This document shows positions 9,089 to 17,613 of a stretch of DNA of 64,000 nt, piece by piece. Position 1 is the first letter of the stretch; each line of letters opens with the position of its first letter. A model generated the notes under the pieces. It was not told where the DNA came from, did not search any database, and saw only the letters and a program-made list of their open reading frames with translations. Location: NCBI RefSeq assembly GCF_040544555.1, contig NZ_JBEPKD010000001.1, positions 124,001-188,000 of the forward strand. The letters run 5' to 3'. The DNA comes from Halalkalibacter oceani (GTDB lineage: Bacteria > Bacillota > Bacilli > Bacillales > Bacillaceae_D). The position numbers and the translations under genes were made by a program.

Positions 9089-9409
9089 ATGGCATTTGGA
9101 ATCAAGAGGGCTGAATTACTTGCCTGGAAGAGGCAGGCCGAAGCGGGCGAGATTGCTTTTCTCACCCATTACTGGCTGGACGAGCGTTTTCCGGGTTGCA
9201 CAACTGTTACAAAAGTCGCTTGTGCTGACCGGAAGAAGCTTGTAAAGTGGGGAAGGCAATATGGTTTAAAGGAAGAGTGGCTTCATCAGCGAGAGCCTTT
9301 TCCTCATTTTGACTTGCTCGGCGAGAAACAACGTTTTATCCTGAATAAAGAGGGAAAAGAAGAACAGTTAGTGAAGTTGGGGATACCTACCATTCAGCAT
9401 GAAACTTGA
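9089..9409 (+). CDS. yneQ: Conserved hypothetical protein YneQ
   Basis: A 106-residue protein recognised from its highly conserved N-terminus (MAFGIKRAELLAWK ... GEIAFLTHYWLDERFPGC) and the FPHFDLLGEKQ segment, which match B. subtilis YneQ. No function is known and no catalytic motif stands out, although histidines, aspartates and cysteines are conserved (THYWLDERFPGC). The tlp-yneP-yneQ neighbourhood supports the assignment. GGAGGGG precedes the ATG. A TATAAT sits at 9054-9059, but no good -35 is seen. Confidence 0.85.
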   Translation: MAFGIKRAELLAWKRQAEAGEIAFLTHYWLDERFPGCTTVTKVACADRKKLVKWGRQYGLKEEWLHQREPFPHFDLLGEKQRFILNKEGKEEQLVKLGIPTIQHET

Positions 9410-9442
9410 TATAATAGGAGACAAGAAAAGATAGGAGGATGA

Positions 9443-10273
9443 ATGATGGTAGTCACACAGAAATCGATTATTGCTGATTTGCAATCCCAAAGGGAAATCG
9501 ATCCAAAGATCGAAATCCGCAACCGCATTAACTTTTTAAAGGAATATCTTGTCCAGAGCGGGGCAAACGGCTTTGTGCTCGGAATCTCAGGAGGACAGGA
9601 CTCAACGCTGGCTGGTAAATTGGCGCAGCTGGCAGTGGATGAATTAAATCAGGAAGCGACGACCAAATCGGTTAGTTTCTACGCGATTCGTCTGCCGTAT
9701 GGCGAGCAGTTTGATGAAGAGGATGCGAAGGCGGCGGTGGAATTTATCGCACCGACAAAGACGCTGACGATTAATATTAAAGAAGCGGTCGATGCGTCGG
9801 TTCGCGCGTTTGAGGCGGCGACGGGTGAAACGCTATCGCATTTCGCAAAAGGGAACACGAAGGCGCGTGAACGGATGAAAGCTCAATATGATGTCGCCGC
9901 TCATTACGGCTGTCTTGTCATCGGCACTGATCACTCCGCTGAAGCAATCACCGGCTTTTTTACAAAGCATGGCGATGGCGCCTGCGATATTGTGCCGTTA
10001 TTCGGTTTATCGAAGCGGCAAGGGAAAGCTTTGCTGAAAGAGCTTGGGGCTCCTGGGCACTTATATACAAAAGCTCCGACGGCCGATCTGGAAGACGACA
10101 AGCCGGGGTTGCCGGATGAAGTGGCGCTCGGGATGACCTATGAGCAGCTTGACGATTATTTGGAAGGCAGAAGCGTTCAAGCGGAAGTAAAAGAAAAAAT
10201 TGAAGCCCGTTATATACAGACGGAACATAAACGCCAGCTTCCTGTTACCATTTTCGATACATGGTGGAGGTAA
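9443..10273 (+). CDS. nadE: NH3-dependent NAD(+) synthetase
   Basis: A 276-residue protein with the N-type ATP-pyrophosphatase P-loop SGGQDST (about residues 50-56) and the family blocks GNTKARERM, VIGTDHSAEAITGFFTKHGDGACDI and PLFGLSKRQGKALL. It amidates nicotinic acid adenine dinucleotide to NAD with ammonia. The length is that of the glutaminase-free NadE of B. subtilis (272 residues). AGGAGG lies 4-7 nt before the tandem ATGs 9443/9446. Confidence 0.97.
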   Translation: MMVVTQKSIIADLQSQREIDPKIEIRNRINFLKEYLVQSGANGFVLGISGGQDSTLAGKLAQLAVDELNQEATTKSVSFYAIRLPYGEQFDEEDAKAAVEFIAPTKTLTINIKEAVDASVRAFEAATGETLSHFAKGNTKARERMKAQYDVAAHYGCLVIGTDHSAEAITGFFTKHGDGACDIVPLFGLSKRQGKALLKELGAPGHLYTKAPTADLEDDKPGLPDEVALGMTYEQLDDYLEGRSVQAEVKEKIEARYIQTEHKRQLPVTIFDTWWR

Positions 10274-10341
10274 AAGTTCTGGTATAACCTCTCTCCATAA
10301 ATCATAACGTACAAGGAAGACAAGGTGAAGGAGAGACAGAA

Positions 10342-10815
10342 ATGATGAAGGGGAAAGTATTACTGTTTTTAAGCTTATGTTTAGGATTGATTGTATTGAT
10401 TGGCTACAGCGGCCTGAACCAGTCAGAGGGACGGACAACCTCTGCCGTGGCCGATGATGGGCAGGGCCGCGAGGTGAACGGTCTGGAAATCACATTGAAT
10501 TCCGTCAGAACGGAGCCGTCAGAAGAGGCTGGCTCGCATTATGTGATTGCTGATCTGACGTTGGAAAACGTTCGTGACACCGTTTATGAATTTTCGATGT
10601 ATAAAATGACACTGGTCGACGAGGAGGGGTATGCGTATAATCATGTCTCTTCGATCGAAACAAAAGGCATTCTCGGCGGACAGCTTCATCCTGGTCGCAC
10701 GAACCGCGGTGAGATCGCGTTTCTTGTGCCAGAAGGAAGCCGGTATGAGCTTGTGTATACCGACCATTTGCGAACCGGCCAGCTTGTTTGGGATATTTCC
10801 CTGAGTGAGGAATAA
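10342..10815 (+). CDS. Exported or membrane-anchored DUF4352-like protein
   Basis: The 157-residue protein has a single N-terminal hydrophobic segment (about residues 5-24) and an all-beta extracellular domain with the pattern EVNGLEITLNSVRTE ... YVIADLTLENVRDTVYEFS, as in DUF4352 (telokin-like) domains. There is no lipobox cysteine after the signal, so it is either secreted or membrane-anchored. It precedes the PHP phosphatase gene with only a few bases between, suggesting co-transcription. Function unknown. Confidence 0.7.
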   Translation: MMKGKVLLFLSLCLGLIVLIGYSGLNQSEGRTTSAVADDGQGREVNGLEITLNSVRTEPSEEAGSHYVIADLTLENVRDTVYEFSMYKMTLVDEEGYAYNHVSSIETKGILGGQLHPGRTNRGEIAFLVPEGSRYELVYTDHLRTGQLVWDISLSEE

Positions 10816-10819
10816 CATA

Positions 10820-11677
10820 ATGAGAAAAACTGCGAAAAACGCTGATTTGCATTTGCATTCAACGGCCTCAGACGGAGGGTACTCTCCGTCTGAACTAATG
10901 AAAAAATGCAGCCGGGCGGGGCTTGACATCGTCGCTTTGACGGATCATGATACCGTCGGCGGGATCGATGAAGCGCGTCAAGCAGGACAGGAGCTTGGCA
11001 TCACCGTCATCCCCGGTATTGAATTTTCAACTACATATCAAGGAAAAAGCATTCATATTCTCGGCTATGCCTTCGATTGGAAGGATGAGGCGCTGCAGCT
11101 GATGCTCGCTGAGCAAAAGGAACTGCGGCAAGAACGGCTGCACACGATGCTGTCGAAGCTTGCTGCTCTCGGCCTTTCTCTTACACCGGAGCAGGTGTTG
11201 CGCTATGTCGATGGCGGAAGCGTCGGACGGCCTCATCTCGCTAAGGCGTTAATTGATGCCGGCTATGTAGGCACGGTGGCCGAAGCATTTGACCGTTATT
11301 TAGCCGAAGGAAAGCCGGCCTATGTCGAGAAATCAAAGGAATTGTCGGTGAAAGAGGCGATCGACCGAATCCATCAGACGGACGGGATCGCTGTTGTCGC
11401 CCATCCGCTTTACTATGATAAAGACGAGGACATTAAGATGTGGGTGTCGGAGTGGGGGCTTGATGGAATCGAAGTATACCACCGCGATCATGACGAAGAG
11501 GCGGTCACCCGCTACCTTGCGCTTGTGAACGAGATTGAACGGGAGCAAAAGAAGACGCTCTACGTGACCGGGGGCTCGGACTTTCATCACGAAGAATATG
11601 GCCGTGTACTTGAGCCGCTCGGGGTTACCCGGCTCGATACCGGACTTGCCGAAAAAGTGGTCGCTCTTCAGCGATAA
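10820..11677 (+). CDS. PHP-domain phosphoesterase (YciV/RNase AM-like)
   Basis: A 285-residue PHP protein. Metal-binding motifs are DLHLHSTASDGGYSP at the N-terminus, LTDHDTVGG, PGIEFST, VVAHPLYY and GGSDFHHE near the C-terminus. Members of this group hydrolyse 3',5'-nucleoside bisphosphates or the 5' ends of short RNAs. I chose ATG 10820 because GTGAGGAAT lies upstream at a good distance; an in-frame GTG at 10805 overlaps the previous gene. The gene ends in the first copy of a recurrent hairpin element. Confidence 0.88.
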   Translation: MRKTAKNADLHLHSTASDGGYSPSELMKKCSRAGLDIVALTDHDTVGGIDEARQAGQELGITVIPGIEFSTTYQGKSIHILGYAFDWKDEALQLMLAEQKELRQERLHTMLSKLAALGLSLTPEQVLRYVDGGSVGRPHLAKALIDAGYVGTVAEAFDRYLAEGKPAYVEKSKELSVKEAIDRIHQTDGIAVVAHPLYYDKDEDIKMWVSEWGLDGIEVYHRDHDEEAVTRYLALVNEIEREQKKTLYVTGGSDFHHEEYGRVLEPLGVTRLDTGLAEKVVALQR

Positions 11678-11720
11678 AACGGGGGCGTGGCAAAGCCGAG
11701 ATCGCGCTGAAAAATATTGC

Positions 11721-11773
11721 AGGGGCTGGGACAAAAGGCTGTTTTTTACCTTTTTCCCAGCCCCTAAGCAATG
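11721..11773 (+). repeat. Dispersed hairpin element A, copy 1 (terminator-like)
   Basis: AGGGGCTGGGA (11721-11731) pairs with TCCCAGCCCCT (11755-11765), then the flank AAGCAATG follows. The same stem and the same 3' flank recur at 20039 and, diverged, at 32772. It probably terminates the PHP phosphatase transcript. Confidence 0.75.
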
Positions 11774-11824
11774 GGCGGAACGACGCCGGCAAGTGTGGCG
11801 ACTTCACTGGTTTAGGGCTTGAAG

Positions 11825-12502
11825 TTATGCCTTTGGCGGCCGGCTGCTGCGTTCAATTGTGCTTTCAATCTGAATGCCGGTCAGCGCCTGACTCGCGAGG
11901 CTGTCCGCTTCTTTATTTTGATTGCGGTCAATCTGCTGGTAATGTAAAATAAGGCCAAGCTTTTTAGCCAGCTGTTCAATCCGGTCGAGCCAGGCTGAAT
12001 AGTTCTCTTCATAGCACGGCCATTCTCCGGATGCCTGATTGGCGACAATCATCGAATCGAGGTGAATCGTTACCTCCTGCTGGGTAACATTCATGCTCTC
12101 CAGCTCCTGGATACAGCGGTACAGCGCTGCATATTCGGCTTCATTGTTATCCTGCAGCAGTTCAAGGCAGTCGTTGAAGCGGCGCCTCCATTGGGAATGA
12201 TGCTGCTCATAATAAATCGCAACGCCAATCCCGGCTTTTTTCGTTGAACGGTCATAGCCGCCGTCGATGTAGGCGATAACATGCTGCGGTTCGGTTTCCA
12301 GTTGTTTAAGAAAACGGAGGATTTCTTTTTTCGTCCAGCTTGACTCCTGCTGATCGTAAAAAACAGCCAGCTTGAGGCGACCTGTTTTTTCAAGGTCTTC
12401 CACGAGAAGAAGGGCGTCTTCAAGACGCAGCCACTCCGATTGTAGCTCGAACGTTTTCTTTCCTTTCGCTGGCTGATAATGGCATTCTATACGGACTTTC
12501 AT
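11825..12502 (-). CDS. RNase H-like (reverse transcriptase-like) protein
   Basis: The protein has about 225 residues from ATG 12502, which follows AAGGGTG; an upstream in-frame start at 12550 lacks a ribosome binding site. An N-terminal domain of about 80 residues precedes an RNase H fold whose acidic residues are visible: AYIDGGYD, NNEAEYAALY, IHLDSMIVANQ and NKEADSLASQ. It resembles the B. subtilis RnhA/YpeP-type proteins. Cleavage of RNA-DNA hybrids is likely but not certain. It is divergent from metA. Confidence 0.8.
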   Translation of the reverse strand: MKVRIECHYQPAKGKKTFELQSEWLRLEDALLLVEDLEKTGRLKLAVFYDQQESSWTKKEILRFLKQLETEPQHVIAYIDGGYDRSTKKAGIGVAIYYEQHHSQWRRRFNDCLELLQDNNEAEYAALYRCIQELESMNVTQQEVTIHLDSMIVANQASGEWPCYEENYSAWLDRIEQLAKKLGLILHYQQIDRNQNKEADSLASQALTGIQIESTIERSSRPPKA

Positions 12503-12679
12503 TGTCATCACCCTTTTTAAAAGAAAAACGACGCAGCCGATTTTCTTCATAATAATTGCGAAATCATCCTATTCATGATAAGTTAAATTATCGAAATGTT
12601 ACGTTTTTTTCGTAGTATGGATGGAGTGAAAAGAGAACATACAAAAAACAGATTGATTAGTAAAGGAGTTTGTACTGCA

Positions 12680-13588
12680 ATGCCGATTAAAATTCCCGAT
12701 CATTTACCTGCTAAAGAGATATTAAATGCAGAAAATATTTTCGTCATGGACGAGAGCCGCGCTTACACTCAGGACATTCGTCCACTAAAGATTGTGATCT
12801 TAAATTTGATGCCTGTCAAGGAGACAACGGAAACCCAATTGCTGCGCTTGCTCGGTAACTCGCCATTGCAGGTGGAAGTTTCCCTGCTTCACCCAGATAC
12901 CCATGTTTCAAAAAACACGTCACATGAGCATTTGGCCTCCTTCTACAAAACGATTGATGAGATTAAGACGGAGCGCTTTGACGGCATGATCATCACCGGA
13001 GCGCCGATCGAGAAGCTGGCGTTTGAAGATGTGGATTACTGGGATGAATTGACCTCGATTATGGATTGGAGCGTCAACAACGTCACCTCAACGATGCATA
13101 TTTGCTGGGGAGCACAGGCCGGACTTTATCACCATTATGGCATTAAGAAGTACCCGTTAGCAGAGAAGAAGTTCGGGGTGTACACGCATACAATTGAAAA
13201 GCCGAATGTCAAGCTGCTGCGCGGGTTTGATGATGAGTTTCTTGCGCCGCATTCCCGTTATACAGAAGTGAGACGCGAGGATATCGAGAAGGTGAATGAT
13301 CTCGAGTTGCTCAGCATGTCAGAAGAGGCCGGTGTCTACATAGTGGCCTCAAAAAATGGCAAGCAAATTTTTGTGACAGGACATTCCGAGTATGATGCCT
13401 GTACATTGCAGGAGGAATACGAGCGCGATGTGACGAAAGGGATGGAAATCGACGTGCCGGAAAATTACTTTCCTGAAAACAATGCTGAAAAACTGCCTAA
13501 ATTGAGATGGAGAGCTCATTCCAATCTGCTTTTTTCAAACTGGCTCAATTATTATGTGTATCAGGAAACACCGTATCATTTGGAATAA
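12680..13588 (+). CDS. metA: Homoserine O-acetyltransferase (MetA family)
   Basis: The 302-residue protein of the MetA family has the catalytic cysteine in HICWGAQAGLYHHYG, then HSRYTE and TGHSEYD. Residue 111 is glutamate (TGAPIEKL); in this family Glu111 marks acetyl-CoA use, whereas Gly marks the succinyltransferases, so homoserine O-acetyltransferase is the better name. It opens methionine synthesis. ATG 12680 has AAAGGAG at the right distance; the upstream ATG at 12596 does not. No S-box riboswitch is visible in the short upstream region. Confidence 0.95.
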   Translation: MPIKIPDHLPAKEILNAENIFVMDESRAYTQDIRPLKIVILNLMPVKETTETQLLRLLGNSPLQVEVSLLHPDTHVSKNTSHEHLASFYKTIDEIKTERFDGMIITGAPIEKLAFEDVDYWDELTSIMDWSVNNVTSTMHICWGAQAGLYHHYGIKKYPLAEKKFGVYTHTIEKPNVKLLRGFDDEFLAPHSRYTEVRREDIEKVNDLELLSMSEEAGVYIVASKNGKQIFVTGHSEYDACTLQEEYERDVTKGMEIDVPENYFPENNAEKLPKLRWRAHSNLLFSNWLNYYVYQETPYHLE

Positions 13589-13599
13589 GAAACAAAAAC

Positions 13600-13637
13600 A
13601 GGGGTGCCAAAAGATTGTATGTCCTTTTGACACCCCG
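13600..13637. terminator. Shared terminator between metA and the HD-GYP gene
   Basis: GGGGTGcCAAAAG and CTTTTGaCACCCC form a long stem between the two convergent genes, so it may act in both directions. Confidence 0.7.
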
Positions 13638-13640
13638 CGA

Positions 13641-15236
13641 TCATTTTAGCGAGAGCGCAGACGCTTCCTCGTTTGCCGGTTGAGCGGCTTTCTTACGGTT
13701 TTCTTCCGGGTGGAGCTGCTTCTGTTCCCGTAACCAATCAATAAAATAATCGACGTAACGCTCATCCCACTGTGTTCCTTTTCCCGCTTCCAAAATCGCA
13801 ATCGCTTTCTCCACGTCCATCCCTTTCCGGTACGGGCGGTCGGAAGTCATCGCATCATACGCGTCGGCGACAGCGAGGATTCTTCCCATTACCGGAATCT
13901 CTTTGCCGCGGAGCTGATCGGGATAGCCGCGGCCGTCCATTCGTTCATGATGGGAGCGGACCCCGGGGAGATAGGCAGCCATCAGCTCGGGCGGCTGAAT
14001 TTGCTTCAGGATCTCTTCTCCGCGCACGGGATGCTCTTGAATGATCGTGAACTCCTCATCGGTCAGATGGCCTTCCTTTAACAGGACGGCATCGGGAATG
14101 GCGATTTTCCCAATATCATGGAGCAGGCCGGTTTTCTTTATTAGCGCTATTTTTTCGGCTGAAAAGCCCGCTTTGCGGCCGATTTCGACGGCGTACCGGG
14201 CGACGCGCTCGGAATGACCAGCCGTATAGGCATCACGGGCATCAAGGGCGGCAGCCAATGTCGTGAAAAAGCTTTCGTTCATTTTCCGATTCATTACTTC
14301 CCGCTGTTCCAGCCCTTCGACCATATGATTAAAGCCGTCGGTAACCATCGCGAATTCATCCGAATAAAATTCCTCAAGCCGCACGTCAAACTTGCCCTGC
14401 TCCACCTCGTTCATCGTTTTCGTCAGTCGGGTCAAAGGCGTCATGATGGTTGTATAGAGCAACCATGCGCCATACATTGACAAACAGATGCCGATAGCGA
14501 GCACAATGAGGGACCAGCTAATAAATTGCTCCATTTGCAATGATGGGCTCTGTGAAAGCCTGAACTGAGTGGCGACGCTGAAAAGAAGCAGTGGAAATGC
14601 ACCGATCAAAAGAGCACTCAGTTGAAATTTCGTCCGAATCGACACGAGTACCTTTCCATGAAAGGATAATTTTTCCTGGTAGAGCTCACGTGAAAGCTGC
14701 TGCAATTTGAGCAGGACGGGTTCCACGGCCTGCGACGCTTTAAAATATTCAATCATGGCGTGCATTGCTGAAATAAGCCCGGCACAGAGGAGAGCATAAA
14801 ACAAATAATCATAAGAAAAGGAAAGCTGACCGTTACGAATCGCCTGCCAGGTTAGGAGAAGAGCGGGAAGACTTAACCCGAACAAATGGGGCCCCATTAC
14901 TCTAAGCCCGGTCAGCATCGGGAAGCGGTGTGCTTGATCAAATGCGGTTCGAAGCTGTTCTTTTGAGGGGGCGGGACTGCTGAAAGTCTGTTGAATCGGC
15001 TTGCAGTCGCGGCGGTAAACGAGCCATTCGACGACAATCATGATCAAAAAGGAAAGGACCACAATCCGCAGCAGCACCGGAATATCTCCTTGTTCAACCT
15101 GAAGAGTTGTCGCGAAAAGAACGCCACCCACTCCGATGACCGAGATGAGGGAGCTGATAAAATAATATTTAAATAATTGCGTCACAAATGTCTGGTACGT
15201 ACCCATGTGTGGCTCGGCCTCTTTCTTGAAAGTCAT
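13641..15236 (-). CDS. Membrane HD-GYP protein with HAMP domain (c-di-GMP phosphodiesterase)
   Basis: A protein of up to 531 residues. The first half has about six membrane helices, followed by a HAMP-like linker (TPLTRLTKTMNEVEQGKFDVRL) and an HD-GYP domain with the motifs LLHDIGKIAIPD and RSHHERMDGRGYP, both intact. HD-GYP proteins hydrolyse c-di-GMP. The true start may be ATG 15206, which has GAGG upstream; ATG 15236 has no clear ribosome binding site. It is divergent from a degenerate EAL protein gene, so two c-di-GMP genes share one intergenic region. Confidence 0.88.
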   Translation of the reverse strand: MTFKKEAEPHMGTYQTFVTQLFKYYFISSLISVIGVGGVLFATTLQVEQGDIPVLLRIVVLSFLIMIVVEWLVYRRDCKPIQQTFSSPAPSKEQLRTAFDQAHRFPMLTGLRVMGPHLFGLSLPALLLTWQAIRNGQLSFSYDYLFYALLCAGLISAMHAMIEYFKASQAVEPVLLKLQQLSRELYQEKLSFHGKVLVSIRTKFQLSALLIGAFPLLLFSVATQFRLSQSPSLQMEQFISWSLIVLAIGICLSMYGAWLLYTTIMTPLTRLTKTMNEVEQGKFDVRLEEFYSDEFAMVTDGFNHMVEGLEQREVMNRKMNESFFTTLAAALDARDAYTAGHSERVARYAVEIGRKAGFSAEKIALIKKTGLLHDIGKIAIPDAVLLKEGHLTDEEFTIIQEHPVRGEEILKQIQPPELMAAYLPGVRSHHERMDGRGYPDQLRGKEIPVMGRILAVADAYDAMTSDRPYRKGMDVEKAIAILEAGKGTQWDERYVDYFIDWLREQKQLHPEENRKKAAQPANEEASALSLK

Positions 15237-15311
15237 TGATAGTTTCTATTGTAAAGCGCCGGGCGGGATCGAACAATCCTTTTTCTGAAACGTTCTAATT
15301 TTGTCACGTCG

Positions 15312-15341
15312 TTCACCGTTTTTTCAAAGCTATGCTATAAT
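15312..15341 (+). promoter_or_regulatory. Possible SigA promoter of the EAL-like gene
   Basis: TTCACC (15312-15317) and TATAAT (15336-15341) are separated by 18 nt and lie about 45 nt before the ATG. The -35 box is weak. Confidence 0.4.
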
Positions 15342-15384
15342 AAGAAGTGAGTGTTTTTGGAAGGGTTGTTAGGGAGGTGGATGA

Positions 15385-16602
15385 ATGGATCCATTAGATG
15401 TCATGATGAACAAACAGATGATCCGGCCATATTTCCAGCCGATTATCAGTGCAGATAAGCAGCTGGTCGTTGGCTATGACGTATTGGCAAGGCTGGAAAC
15501 CGACGAGGGGATAAAAGGCTTTGACGGGCTTCTGGAGGATAAAAGCATTCCCGATGAATATAGATTGGAACTGAACGAATACTTACAGCGAAGCGCGCTG
15601 GACGCTTTTGTGAAAACAGATCAAACGTCGACTTTGTTTTTTGCCTATGACATTGAGCTGCTGTACAAGGATAATGCTGAGACATTTATCCGTTGTCTCG
15701 AATCCTTTAACGAGTATGACCTGAATCCCCACCAGATCGTTCTGAAGCTAAAGGAAAATGAAATTGTCGAACGGATCAGTGAATACAAGCATTTTTTCGC
15801 CTATATTCAAAGCACGGGCATCAGAATAGCGATTGACGAAGTGGGGAAAACAGGCAGCTACCTCGACCGGATTGCGGTGCTAAAGCCGAATATCGTGAAG
15901 GTGAACGTCGCTTTTTTGGATGAGGATGCGCTTCCTCACCTGTATCGTGAAGTTCATCATTCCTTATCGATGCTCTCCCGTAAAATCGGCGCGACGCTGC
16001 TGTTTGACGGGATTACAAATTTTAATCAGCTCAACTATGCCTGGAGAAATGGCGGTCGCTATTACCAAGGCTCATATTTGCAAGGAGAAAAGGCTGACTT
16101 TGTCGAGGCGGATTGCTGCAAGGATAAAATGCAAAAGGAATTTCAGCATTTTATCGTTTATGAGCGCAAAAAGATGGAAGCTCAACTGACGTTAACGAAT
16201 GAATTAAACCAGCAGCTGAAGCAGGTCATGAAAATGATAAATCCCGAAGATACATATGACGAAATGATTATGAAAGTGGCAAAAGAATGTGACGGGTACG
16301 CGTTTCGCGTGTATCTTTGCAATGCGGAGGGCTTCCAGCAATCGTCGAATGCCGAAAAAAATGCAGAGGAAAGCTGGGTGCTTCGTGAGGAAGGACGCTT
16401 TAAAAACTGGAGCTGGCGGCCGTATTTTTTAGAAAATATTGTGCGGATGAATATCGAAAAGAGGGGCTTTCTTTCGGATTTGTACACGGATATTGACCGG
16501 GATGAACGGATCCGGACTTATTCCTATCCGATTTCAGAGGATCTTTATTTATTTCTTGATATCCCATACGACTATTTATTTGAACAGGAAGGCTTGCTGT
16601 AA
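15385..16602 (+). CDS. YkuI-like protein with a degenerate EAL domain
   Basis: The 405-residue protein has an N-terminal EAL-type barrel (about 1-245) and a C-terminal PAS-like sensor domain. Key catalytic positions look altered: the signature is YDVLARL instead of E-x-L, the second acid is lost in VLKLKEN, DEVGKTG replaces DDFG, and PNIVKVN replaces D-x-x-K-x-D. It is therefore more likely a c-di-GMP receptor or an inactive homologue than a phosphodiesterase. B. subtilis YkuI has the same length and architecture. The neighbour is an HD-GYP gene with intact motifs. Confidence 0.8.
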   Translation: MDPLDVMMNKQMIRPYFQPIISADKQLVVGYDVLARLETDEGIKGFDGLLEDKSIPDEYRLELNEYLQRSALDAFVKTDQTSTLFFAYDIELLYKDNAETFIRCLESFNEYDLNPHQIVLKLKENEIVERISEYKHFFAYIQSTGIRIAIDEVGKTGSYLDRIAVLKPNIVKVNVAFLDEDALPHLYREVHHSLSMLSRKIGATLLFDGITNFNQLNYAWRNGGRYYQGSYLQGEKADFVEADCCKDKMQKEFQHFIVYERKKMEAQLTLTNELNQQLKQVMKMINPEDTYDEMIMKVAKECDGYAFRVYLCNAEGFQQSSNAEKNAEESWVLREEGRFKNWSWRPYFLENIVRMNIEKRGFLSDLYTDIDRDERIRTYSYPISEDLYLFLDIPYDYLFEQEGLL

Positions 16603-16727
16603 AGCAAGTCTTTCGGCTATGCACTAAAACGGATCAGCGTGCTGGAAAAGGAAAGAGATCGAAAGCCTTGCAAGCTTACTGCAATGATTTTTCTTACAAG
16701 GCTCACTCGGCAAGAAAGAGGGCAGCT

Positions 16728-17030
16728 TTATTTTTTCAAAAAGAAGCTGCCTATCTGTTTGACGATCGGGCTGACCTGGCTTACAGTTTTCACCACTTGA
16801 TCAACGGTTTGGACGGTCCGGCCGACATCAAAGCTGCCATTTTCGCCGATGAAGGCTGATTTTAAAAATGATGTCTTCTTAGGCTTATAGCCAAACGCTT
16901 GAGATGACGGGTCCATTTGCTGCATATATTGTTGATAAGGGCGACCGGGCCGTTGATGCGGCGGAAACGGATATGGATGGCTGCCGTGCTGATAGGGTGG
17001 CATTTGCCGGTTACGCTGCCGTGGGAACAT
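16728..17030 (-). CDS. yppG: YppG-like protein
   Basis: A 100-residue protein with a proline-, glutamine- and histidine-rich first half (PPYQHGSHPYPFPPHQRPG) and a C-terminal TVDQVVKTVSQVSPIVKQIG segment, as in YppG family proteins of Bacillus. Low-complexity Pro/Gln/Tyr-rich N-termini are common in spore-surface proteins, but a coat role is only inferred. It follows the hsp20 gene after 12 nt on the same strand, suggesting a two-gene operon. Confidence 0.75.
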   Translation of the reverse strand: MFPRQRNRQMPPYQHGSHPYPFPPHQRPGRPYQQYMQQMDPSSQAFGYKPKKTSFLKSAFIGENGSFDVGRTVQTVDQVVKTVSQVSPIVKQIGSFFLKK

Positions 17031-17042
17031 GCTTTTTCCTCC

Positions 17043-17474
17043 TTACGAATCAATTGAGATCGGCTTGCGCTTTGTTGGAATTTTGATGCGCAGCAGGCCG
17101 TTTTTATAGCTTGCCTTGACGCTTTTTTCATCAATATAGAACGGAACTGGAATCGTGCGTTGGCGAATTTGTGTTTGTGACTGGCGCTTCCTTATTCCTT
17201 TGGTGTCATCAGCGTACTCGGTATGCTCTTCATTATTAATTTGAATCCGGATTGATTGTCTGTAGATGTCAAGCTGAATTTGCCGTTTGTCAATCCCGGG
17301 CAATTCAGCCTCAGCGATCCAATGCTCCTGATCCTCGCTGATGCGAACCGGAATAGGAGCAAGGAACAACGGATGATCGTGTAATTGCTGATATGTGTTA
17401 GTAAAGAAATCATCAATCGATCTTAAAATATCATGATAGCCATGGCTTTTTTTGGACTCACGCTGCTCAGACAT
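17043..17474 (-). CDS. Hsp20/alpha-crystallin family protein (CotP/CotM-like)
   Basis: A 143-residue small heat-shock protein. The alpha-crystallin domain spans about residues 45-140, with WIAEAELPGIDKRQIQLDIYRQSIRI and the C-terminal GLLRIKIP motif. In Bacillus such proteins include the spore coat proteins CotP and CotM. The charged linker TEYADDTKGIRKRQSQTQIRQR is unusual. It is co-oriented with the YppG-like gene 12 nt downstream. Confidence 0.85.
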   Translation of the reverse strand: MSEQRESKKSHGYHDILRSIDDFFTNTYQQLHDHPLFLAPIPVRISEDQEHWIAEAELPGIDKRQIQLDIYRQSIRIQINNEEHTEYADDTKGIRKRQSQTQIRQRTIPVPFYIDEKSVKASYKNGLLRIKIPTKRKPISIDS

Positions 17475-17613
17475 GTCCGTCCCTCCTCCTCTATGCTAGT
17501 TGTCACTATATCCATATGTGCAGAGGCGGTAAATGTGCATGCCAACAGCGGATTCAGCGGCCTAATTCAGCAGGAGAAGCTGTGAGTTTTTCTTAATGAA
17601 AGGAGAGTAGCCC

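Noticed and set aside
12503..12679. S-box (SAM) riboswitch upstream of metA
   Set aside because: The region is short and lacks the conserved S-box core; no terminator hairpin is present.
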